In this document: one piece after another, positions 56,448-64,000 of the stretch
Layout: each line of letters opens with the position of its first letter
How positions within the stretch are numbered: the first letter of the stretch is position 1
Source of the DNA: Phymorhynchus buccinoides
Lineage: Eukaryota > Mollusca > Gastropoda > Neogastropoda > Raphitomidae
Direction: 5' to 3'
Length of the DNA stretch: 64,000 nt
Assembly: GCA_017654935.2 (NCBI GenBank)
Contig: CM065710.1
Location: 8,642,757 to 8,706,756, forward strand
Translations under genes and position numbers: made by a program
Notes under the pieces: model-generated
Databases searched by the model: none
Seen by the model: only the letters and a program-made list of their open reading frames with translations
Told to the model about the DNA's origin: nothing

Positions 56448-56927
56448 TTAAATGAAATGTCAGCTCTGTTGCATAGCCGTGCGCATATCATAATTAGAGA
56501 CGAAAGTCGAAATTGGTCAACTTCGATGACTGTGTTGGACTTACCAGTTGATCGACCAATCAAGACAAGCTGCATCGTCTAACAGAGCTGTGAAACAGCA
56601 ATTTGCAAAGATAAAACATGACGCTAAATGACGGAAAAATTATGTAATTTGACCTGAAATGACCGAAATATTGAGTTTTCCATTCCTCATGTGAAGTGAA
56701 GTCATTTGACTTTTTGATTTGCACACAGCGATATCATGACTTATTTTTCCTTTCTATTTATTTCTTCCCATCACTCTCTCTCCTCCTCTCTCTCTCTCTC
56801 TCCCTTCCTCTCTCTCTCTCCCCTCTCTCTCTACCTCCCGTTCTCTCTCTCTCTCTCTCCCCTTTCCTCCCTCTCTTATTCTCTCTATTTTTGGACATTA
56901 GTATTCCCAGTTGGTTATTTCTGCCAA
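56448..56927. other. Intron stretch with a CT-rich tract
   Basis: A CT-rich low-complexity block lies at 56772-56890. Sequence at 56540-56700 (AGACAAGCTGCATCGTCTAA, TTTCCATTCCTCATGTGAAG) is the inverse of 50490-50660, so an interspersed repeat of about 170 bp is present in both places. Confidence 0.6.
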
Positions 56928-57180
56928 GGTGGCAGAGTGGTTAAGACGTTCACCTGCCAAATTCAATGCGTGACAGCAGCGTGAGTGACCCGGGTTCGAA
57001 TCCCGGCCTCGCCTGGGTTTGTTTTTATAGTTTGACAGGAAAATCGAACTGAACGTCGAGTCTTTCGGATGGGGACTTAAAGCTAGTCTGATCCGTGCGC
57101 TTTACGCACGTAAAAATCCCACGGCAGTTGAAAGTCGGCAAGAGCGGGGAGAAATCCCGCAGCCTGGTATGACCAAATTG
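56928..57180 (+). mobile_element. tRNA-derived SINE, family 2
   Basis: A box GGTGGCAGAGTGGTTAAGAC, B box GGGTTCGAATCCCGG, body GTCTTTCGGATGGGGACTTA, end GAGAAATCCCGCAGCCTGG. Better preserved than the copy at 13313-13562. A CGACTCGCTCTCCAGG tail near 57400, shared in style with family 1, may extend it to about 57,415 after a poly-C run (57345-57370). Confidence 0.85.
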
Positions 57181-57483
57181 ATAGCTATGTTTTTGTCGTG
57201 AGACCTTATGGGGGAAAAAGATATAGTAAACGACATGGTAGGCTCAAAAAAGGGGTGGGCACAGCTTGGTCGAGAACACCCCCGCCACGTGAAGGCTGGC
57301 CCACAGTCTGCCCTAAGTAGGCACAACCCCCTCCTCACCATGCTCCCCCCCCCCCCCCCCCCCCCCCCCCAAAAAGGGTAGGCGCTGCACTTGCGGCGAC
57401 TCGCTCTCCAGGGAAGAGTCTTGAGACTACTTTTTTTTTTCCAATGTTATTACTTTCTATTCAAAGAGATTCGTCTCTGCATA

Positions 57484-57643
57484 CCGTATTTTTTGGATTA
57501 TAAGGCGATACTTTTTTCCCAGACTTTGATCCCTGCGCCTTATAATATGACTACTAAAATAGTAAGAAAATATAATAACTGAATCTGTAAAATTTGGGGG
57601 TGCGCCTTATAAACAGGTGCGCCTGAGAGTCCGTAAAATACGG
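57484..57643. mobile_element. TA-target MITE (CCGTATTTT family), 160 bp
   Basis: Ends CCGTATTTTTTGGATTATAA and GAGAGTCCGTAAAATACGG, TA-flanked. Near-complementary in order to 44018-44176 (opposite orientation), with TGACTACTAAAATAGTAAGA and GGGGGTGCGCCTTATAAACA. Confidence 0.85.
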
Positions 57644-57744
57644 TAATTCGGGGCTGATCCCCCATGGTGAGCGCGTCATCGCTAGTGCAGCGCAACCTTT
57701 TTTTTCTTTTTCTGGTCAGCATTTCTACAAATACACACACTCAC

Positions 57745-57891
57745 CTCATCGTTAGAGTCGTCGCTGGGAGGGGGTGTGCCTTCGTCATAATCTTCGTCGT
57801 CGTTATCGCCATCAATTTCTTCTTCATCGCTGGCCTGCTTAGTGGCTGTCGAAGCTCTGGACCCTTTCCTGGCTCGCTTGGCTGCCGGCTT
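57745..57891 (-). CDS. HDGF-related gene, exon B
   Basis: The acceptor CCTCTCAG precedes 57891 and the donor GATGAG|GTGAGT follows 57745; phase 0 at both ends, 49 codons. Encodes KPAAKRARKGSRASTATKQA, SDEEEIDGDNDDEDYDEG and TPPPSDDSNDE. The KRARKGS motif matches the KRARKAS segment of human HDGFL2 (from memory of the family), followed in both by acidic, serine-rich sequence. Confidence 0.8.
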
Positions 57892-57896
57892 CTGAG

Positions 57897-58256
57897 AGGG
57901 TGTGGGGAAAGTGGGAAATAACGATAACAATGCGGGACTGCCTGCCCTCTGTGCAGTTTCCAGGGACAAACTACTTAACCCTTTCACCGCCAAGGACATG
58001 GTCAGACGATATTGAAAATTCCAGGACTTTTCCAGGAGATTGCTGTCTTTCAAGCACTTTTCAAGCCCTGGAAAAGGCCATGTCCATTTTCCAGGAGTTT
58101 TCAAGGTTTCAAGGACACTGTCAGTAGTAAGGTCAGCTAACAAGACAAATGACTGCTTAGCAAAATTTCTGATTCTACTCAGTTTCCAGGGACGTCAGAG
58201 AGAAAAATGGATTCCAGGGACAGGGTGCCATTTTTGACTGTTCCCATGGACAAATA
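57897..58256. other. Intron stretch with a lone piggyBac-like end
   Basis: TTAACCCTTTCACCGCCA at 57975-57992 is a left end of family A without a partner. Between 57,995 and 58,140 the words CCAGGA and TTTTCAAG repeat (CCAGGACTTTTCCAGGAGAT, TTTCCAGGAGTTTTCAAGGT), a short imperfect repeat. Confidence 0.5.
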
Positions 58257-59415
58257 CAGTGGAACCTCCCTTATAAGACCCCCCATTATACACTCCCTCC
58301 CACATAAGACCTACTTATCTGAGACAGTGCCCTTCTTTGTAAGTATTAAAATTACCTCCCTTATAAGACCCCTCCGTTCTAAGACCTCATTTCAGACATT
58401 GCCCTTCTTTGTAAGTACAGTGGAACCTCCCTTATAAGACTCCCTCCCACACAAGACCTACTTCTCTGAGACATTGCCCTTCTTTGTAAGTACAGTGGAA
58501 CCTCCCTTATAAGACTCCCTCCCACATAAGACCTACTTCTCTGAGACATTGCCCTTCTTTGAAAGTACAGTGGAACCTCCCTTATAAGACCTCCCATTAT
58601 AAGACTCCCTCCCACACAAGACCTACTTCTCTGAGACATTGCCCTTCTTTGTAAGTACAGTGGAACCTCCCTTATAAGACATCCCATTATAAGACTCCCT
58701 CCCACACAAGACCTACTTCTCTGAGACATTGCCCTTCTTTGTAAGTACAGTGGAACCTCCCTTATAAGACTCCCTCCCACATAAGACCTGCTTCTCTGAG
58801 ACATTGCCCTTCTTGGTAAGTATTAAAATTACCTCCCTATTTAGACCCCTCCGTTATAAGACCTCATTTCAGACATTGCCCTTCTTTGTAAGTACAGTGG
58901 AACCTCCCTTATAAGACATCCCATTATAAGACTCCCTCCCACATAAGACCTACTTCTCTGAGACATTGCCCTTCTTTGTAAGTACAGTGGAACCTCCCTT
59001 ATAAGACCTCCCATTATAAGACTCCCTCCCACACAAGACCTACTTCTCTGAGACATTGCCCTTCTTTGTAAGTACAGTGGAACCTCCCTTATAAGACTCC
59101 CTCCCACATAAGACCTACTTCTCTGAGACATTGCCCTTCTTTGAAAGTACAGTGGAACCTCCCTTATAAGACTTCCCATTATAAGACTCCCTCCCATATA
59201 AGACCTGCTTCTCTGAGACATTGCCCTTCTTTGTAAGTACAGTGGAACCTCCCTTATAAGACCTCCCATTATAAGACTCCCTTCCACATAAGACCTACTT
59301 CTCTGAGACATTGCCCTTCTTTGCAAGTATTAAAATTACCTCCCTTATAAGACCCCTCTGTTATAAAACATCATTTGGGATGATTTGTGAAGGTCTTATA
59401 AGGGAGGTTCCACTG
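58257..59415. mobile_element. Tigger-like MITE expanded into a tandem satellite
   Basis: Eleven units each begin CAGTGGAACCTCCCTTATAA, near 58257, 58419, 58495, 58568, 58657, 58747, 58895, 58985, 59075, 59149 and 59239. Units are about 75 or 90 bp depending on whether they carry the CCCATTATAAGAC module. A single inverted end GGGAGGTTCCACTG closes the block at 59415, followed by TA. Three units retain the TTAAAATTACC/CATTTCAGACATTG variant interior. The repeating minus-strand peptide (MSQRSRSYVGGSLI) is a by-product, not a gene. Confidence 0.9.
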
Positions 59416-59457
59416 TACCCCTCAGGGGGGACGGTAGGCAGCCCTCATAATGATAAA

Positions 59458-61695
59458 TCCTCAAACCTAAAGTTACTCTCCAACTCCCACTCCATTCAAA
59501 CCTAAAGTTACTCTCCACCACCCACTCCTTTCAAACCTAAAGATACTCTCCAACTCCCACTCCTTTCAAACCTAAAGTTCCTCTCCACCACCCACTCCTT
59601 TCAAACCTAAAGTTCCTCTCCAACTCCCACTCCTTTCAAACCTAAAGTTACTCTCCACCACCCACTCCTTTCAAACCTAAAGTTACTCTCCAACTCCCAC
59701 TCCTTTCAAACCTAAAGTTCCTCTCCAACTCCCACTCCTTTCAAACCTAAAGTTCCTCTCCAACACCCACTCCTTTCAAACCTAAAGTTCCTCTCCAACT
59801 CCCACTCCTTTCAAACCTAAAGTTACTCTCCAACTCCCACTCCTTTCAAACCTAAAGTTCCTCTCCAACTCCCACTCCTTTCAAACCTAAAGTTCCTCTC
59901 CACCACCCACTCCTATCAAACCTAAAGTTCCTCTCCAACTCCCACTCCTTTCAAACCTAAAGTTACTCTCCACCACCCACTCCTTTCAAACCTAAAGTTC
60001 CTCTCCAACACCCACTCCTTTCAAACCTAAAGTTCCTCTCCAACACCCACTCCTTTCAAACCTAAAGTTCCTCTCCAACTCCCACTCCTTTCAAACCTAA
60101 AGTTACTCTCCACCACCCACTCCTTTCAAACCTAAAGTTCCTCTCCACCACCCACTCCTTTCAAACCTAAAGTTACTCTCCACCACCCACTCCTTTCAAA
60201 CCTAAAGTTCCTCTCCACCACCCACTCCTTTCAAACCTAAAGTTACTCTCCACCACCCACTCCTTTCAAACCTAAAGTTACTCTCCAACTCCCACTCCTT
60301 TCAAACCTAAAGTTACTCTCCAACACCCACTCCTTTCAAACCTAAAGTTACTCTCCAACACCCACTCCTTTCAAACCTAAAGTTACTCTCCAACACCCAC
60401 TCCTTTCAAACCTAAAGTTCCTCTCCACCACCCACTCCTTTCAAACCTAAAGTTCCTCTCCAACACCCACTCCTTTCAAACCTAAAGTTCCTCTCCAACA
60501 CCCACTCCTTTCAAACCTAAAGTTCCTCTCCAACACCCACTCCTTTCAAACCTAAAGTTCCTCTCCAACTCCCACTCCTTTCAAACCTAAAGTTACTCTC
60601 CAACACCCACTCCTTTCAAACCTAAAGTTACTCTCCACCACCCACTCCTTTCAAACCTAAAGTTCCTCTCCACCACCCACTCCTTTCAAACCTAAAGTTC
60701 CTCTCCAACTCCCACTCCTTTCAAACCTAAAGTTCCTCTCCACCACCCACTCCTTTCAAACCTAAAGTTACTCTCCACCACCCACTCCTTTCAAACCTAA
60801 AGTTACTCTCCACCACCCACTCCTTTCAAACCTAAAGTTCCTCTCCACCACCCACTCCTTTCAAACCTAAAGTTCCTCTCCACCACCCACTCCTTTCAAA
60901 CCTAAAGTTCCTCTCCACCACCCACTCCTTTCAAACCTAAAGTTACTCTCCACCACCCACTCCTTTCAAACCTAAAGTTACTCTCCAACACCCACTCCTT
61001 TCAAACCTAAAGTTCCTCTCCAACACCCACTCCTTTCAAACCTAAAGTTACTCTCCACCACCCACTCCTTTCAAACCTAAAGTTACTCTCCACCACCCAC
61101 TCCTTTCAAACCTAAAGTTACTCTCCACCACCCACTCCTTTCAAACCTAAAGTTACTCTCCACCACCCACTCCTTTCAAACCTAAAGTTACTCTCCAACT
61201 CCCACTCCTTTCAAACCTAAAGTTCCTCTCCACCACCCACTCCTTTCAAACCTAAAGTTACTCTCCACCACCCACTCCTATCAAACCTAAAGTTCCTCTC
61301 CACCTCCCACTCCTTTCAAACCTAAAGTTACTCTCCAACTCCCACTCCTTTCAAACCTAAAGTTCCTCTCCAACTCCCACTCCTTTCAAACCTAAAGTTA
61401 CTCTCCAACACCCACTCCTTTCAAACCTAAAGTTACTCTCCAACACCCACTCCTTTCAAACCTAAAGTTACTCTCCAACTCCCACTCCTTTCAAACCTAA
61501 AGTTACTCTCCAACTCCCACTCCTTTCAAACCTAAAGTTACTCTCCAACACCCACTCCTTTCAAACCTAAAGTTACTCTCCAACTCCCACTCCTTTCAAA
61601 CCTAAAGTTACTCTCCAACACCCACTCCTTTCAAACCTAAAGTTACTCTCCAACACCCACTCCTATCAAACCTAAAGTTCCTCTCCACCACCCAC
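59458..61695. repeat. 35-bp minisatellite, ~64 units
   Basis: The unit is CACTCCTTTCAAACCTAAAG plus TTACTCTCCAACTCC. Nearly all variation is at three sites: TTA or TTC before CTCTCC, and CAACTCC, CAACACC or CCACCACC-type endings. There are almost no indels, so the period is a constant 35 bp. It lies in the intron between exons A and B of the HDGF-related gene. There are no unique spacers, so it is not a CRISPR-like array. Confidence 0.98.
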
Positions 61696-61738
61696 TAACC
61701 CAAACTTCCAGCCTGACGAAACAAGGCGGCATACTCAC

Positions 61739-61774
61739 TGATCCCACGCTGCTCGATCTCTTCCGTTTCTGAGC
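61739..61774 (-). CDS. HDGF-related gene, exon A (36 bp micro-exon)
   Basis: The acceptor AAACTCAG precedes 61774 and the donor ATCA|GTGAGT follows 61739; phase 0, 12 codons AQKRKRSSSVGS. An alternative acceptor six bases further (GCTCAG before AAACGG) would give ten codons in the same phase, a NAGNAG-like choice. Joined to exon B it gives KRKRSSSVGS followed by KPAAKRARKGS, a bipartite nuclear-localisation-like signal. It is supported mainly by phase and motif continuity, being very short. Confidence 0.6.
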
Positions 61775-61945
61775 CTGAGTTTCAACAACAACAAAAAGAA
61801 AAGAAAAGAGAAAGAAACACAGAGAATAATATGCATCATGGAGAAAAGTAAAACATGTGCCATATGTTTCTGACTCTAGTCTAAAGCGATACTTTTTCCC
61901 CCCAGACCGATACCCTTACTTACAAAAAAACAAAACAAAATTACA

Positions 61946-62052
61946 TGGGTGCAACTCCCCCAAACAAAAGAAAATGAAAGGCAGGGGTCCAGGGACCCAT
62001 GACCCTGGCAGGGTGCAGGGGCAGAGCCCCGTCGGACAATTCATGGGGGCAA

Positions 62053-62141
<89 letters not shown>

Positions 62142-62372
62142 CAGACAGTTAAAATAATAGACAGACAGTTTGAGTCTGATAGGCCTTGTGAAATTATTAC
62201 ACTGCCTTTGTAAACTTCCAAGATGGAACAACCAAGTTCAAAAGGCCCCAAATCGCTTGTGGTCAATTTTTGTCTTTGTTTTGATAAATTTAAAAAAAAA
62301 ACTGAAGTTCAGTTTCTGGTAAAATTAAAAATACTGAAATCAGTGTAGAAATGAAAGAGTAGCACCCATGCC
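61946..62372. repeat. Interspersed repeat copy 2, with (GA)n expansion
   Basis: Same sequence as 49745-50078 but carrying a (GA)n tract of about 82 bp at 62056-62137 where copy 1 has only AGAGACAGACAG. Shows microsatellite growth inside one copy. Confidence 0.75.
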
Positions 62373-62439
62373 CTTATGCCTTGTGTTAATATGACTAGTA
62401 ATATAGTATTGAAGCAAAATCTGAAATTTAGTCGTATTA

Positions 62440-62690
62440 TTATGACTATAAGGTGCACCTTATCATAAGGCGCATCCCACAAATTTTAATCAAGATTCAG
62501 ATTTTGTCATTATACTTTCTTACCATATTATTAGTCACATTATAACGTGCAGGAGTCTCAGTCTGGGGGAAAACTATCGCCTTTTATTTCAAATCTAGTT
62601 CGTAAAATATAGTATGTAACATTTGGTGGGTGAGTCTTGTAATTAGGTGCGCCTTATAGTCCGTAAAATATGGCATGTCACTCATTCTTA
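62440..62690. mobile_element. Degraded CCGTATTTT-family MITE pieces
   Basis: Contains GACTATAAGGTGCACCTTAT, CAGTCTGGGGGAAAACTATC and TTATAGTCCGTAAAATATGG: a decayed member plus a second right end. Borders not determined. Confidence 0.6.
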
Positions 62691-62714
62691 AAATCAGACA
62701 TTTCAATGTTTTAA

Positions 62715-62954
62715 CCCTTTCACAGCCAGCCATATTTCAGCCCAGAATGTCCATTAAATTTACCTGGGTAGAGAACAAAATCCATCTGCAGTATTGGGGA
62801 TTCTTCTGTGACATATATATAAAATAAGGTCTATCCTTACTTCCCAAAACTAAGACAATAGGGTCTTTGGATAATAGACCCCAATTTGATGCCCTTTAAT
62901 GACATAGGTCTTAAATCACTGTGGTGCTAAAATGCGACTTTGGCGGTGAAAGGG
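62715..62954. mobile_element. piggyBac-like MITE family A, 240 bp, intact ends
   Basis: Ends CCCTTTCACAGCCAGCC and GGCGGTGAAAGGG with TTAA at both sides, inverted relative to 50139-50373 (shared GACAATAGGGTCTTTGGATA). Confidence 0.9.
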
Positions 62955-63169
62955 TTAAAACTCTAAAAACTTCCCATTCCGGAGCAAACATACCATGCAT
63001 ACTCATGAATAGGGCCTTTGCCACGAGTGTCCGTTCTCTATACTAGACTACTAACTTGCCCAAGCTCGTTCTGCCAGAGTTACGCTTACCTTTCTAATTC
63101 AACTCAATGAAATTCAAGGTCACCGGTATGCGGCAAATGCCCTATTAGTGGATGTTCTTTGTGTGTGTA

Positions 63170-63174
63170 TGTTG

Positions 63175-63248
<74 letters not shown>

Positions 63249-63262
63249 CATGCGTGCGTGCG
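63170..63262. repeat. (GT)n microsatellite
   Basis: About 70 bp pure GT ending in GTGCGTGCATGCGTGCG. Confidence 0.97.
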
Positions 63263-64000
63263 TGTCTTTCATTTAACGTCTATCCACTTCTCGTGATATT
63301 AGACTGGGGGAAAAAAAGTGTTTATGTATGTTAAAATGGTTGCGTGCATGTGAATATGTGCATGTGTGTGTGTATATCAAAGTGTGTGCATGCAGGTGTA
63401 TGCACAATCAATATGAATGGATAGGACTGCACTGTAGAAGTAATAAATATGAACCACACAAAAATAGGACTAAAACTAACAATCAAAACAAACATGTATG
63501 TATGCGTGCATGTGTCAGACCTGCCTACCCCCAATTTCTTTTTATTTCTTTTATTTTCCAAGGAGACCTAAAAACGGAACATTACAGAACATTAAAGCGC
63601 CATGCGAAATGACGAAAAACACTCGACTTTGACCAATCTTAGAAGACCTTAAGTTCAAAATTTTGCCGTATTAATTTTCCATTTACCGTACTGCAGTACT
63701 GGGGCTCAAAATCGTGTACAAAATACAGAAAAATCTTATGGGTAGGCAGGTCTGGTGTGTGTGCGTTCACACTTACACTTACGCATTTGAAGTTGCGGAT
63801 TTGTGGGGTTTCACCGGTTAATAATCGTAACATTTTCTGTGGGTCTAATTCTGACACAGGTTATTGGAAGTCTGTCACTGATGACGGGACTGGTATTCAA
63901 AAATTTGGTAAAGGTTAAGATGTCCCCCCCCCCCTGCATTTCTCGGTTAATTCTATTTTTCCGTTTTTGCCTTTCTTACCATACATAAAGCTGTATTTTA
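63263..64000. other. Right edge, no gene recognised
   Basis: Presumably still intron of the HDGF-related gene, whose 5' exons (PWWP) are expected further right. No convincing exon with splice sites was found here. Confidence 0.4.

Noticed and set aside
58379..59326. Repetitive proteins (MSQRSRSYVGGSLIREVP repeats) on the minus strand
   Set aside because: Direct translation of the MITE-derived tandem array; no independent coding evidence.
59458..61695. CRISPR-like array
   Set aside because: Units are contiguous without unique spacers, variation is at a few fixed sites, and the genome is eukaryotic.

Overview
The window looks like a piece of a repeat-rich animal nuclear genome, most probably a marine gastropod mollusc (inference). 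Reasons: interrupted genes with GT-AG and GC-AG introns, two tRNA-headed SINE families, degraded CR1-like and L1/Tx1-like LINEs, many short inverted-repeat elements, very long CA/GA/CT microsatellites, and a lectin-type gene combining CUB-like, LDL-receptor class A and C-type-lectin modules, an architecture common in gastropod receptor families. There are no bacterial-type operons, rRNAs, bona fide tRNA genes or CRISPR arrays.

Layout. 1-11.8 kb: an open frame leaving the left edge, a small MITE, a 1.6 kb foldback element, a 5'-truncated CR1-like LINE (minus), a LINE ORF1-like fragment (minus), composite repeats, and a decayed L1/Tx1-like reverse transcriptase (plus). 12.07-16.84 kb: three plus-strand exons of a CUB-like/CUB-like+LDLa/C-type-lectin gene, with SINEs in the first intron. 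21.2-22.6 kb: a paralogous CUB+LDLa exon followed by a tandem series of complete and broken LDLa copies; further LDLa-like material, frameshifted, occurs near 28.9 kb.

16.9-41.8 kb looks like poorly polished sequence: long homopolymers, indel-broken coding patches, and a ~9.4 kb imperfect inverted repeat (about 28.99-32.79 kb against 34.35-38.37 kb) whose arms differ largely by indels. It ends in an AT-rich stretch and a gap of exactly 500 Ns (41,812-42,311). An unsplit hairpin long read is a serious explanation. Genes read from this stretch should not be trusted.

43.7-61.8 kb: nine minus-strand exons with canonical splice sites and fully consistent phases make up the charged central part of an HDGF-related protein (HDGFL2/PSIP1-LEDGF-like). 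The PWWP exons should lie beyond the right of the known exons; the integrase-binding-domain exon(s) expected after 43,749 are not visible. Its introns hold most of the interesting repeat biology: a tandem array of copies of one exon's 3' end plus splice donor embedded in CA repeats (44.67-45.55 kb), a MITE at +7 of a GC-AG intron, three piggyBac-like (TTAA) families or subfamilies and a TA-target MITE family nested in each other, a Tigger-like MITE whose end has expanded into an 11-unit satellite (58.26-59.42 kb), and a 35-bp minisatellite of about 64 variant units (59.46-61.70 kb).
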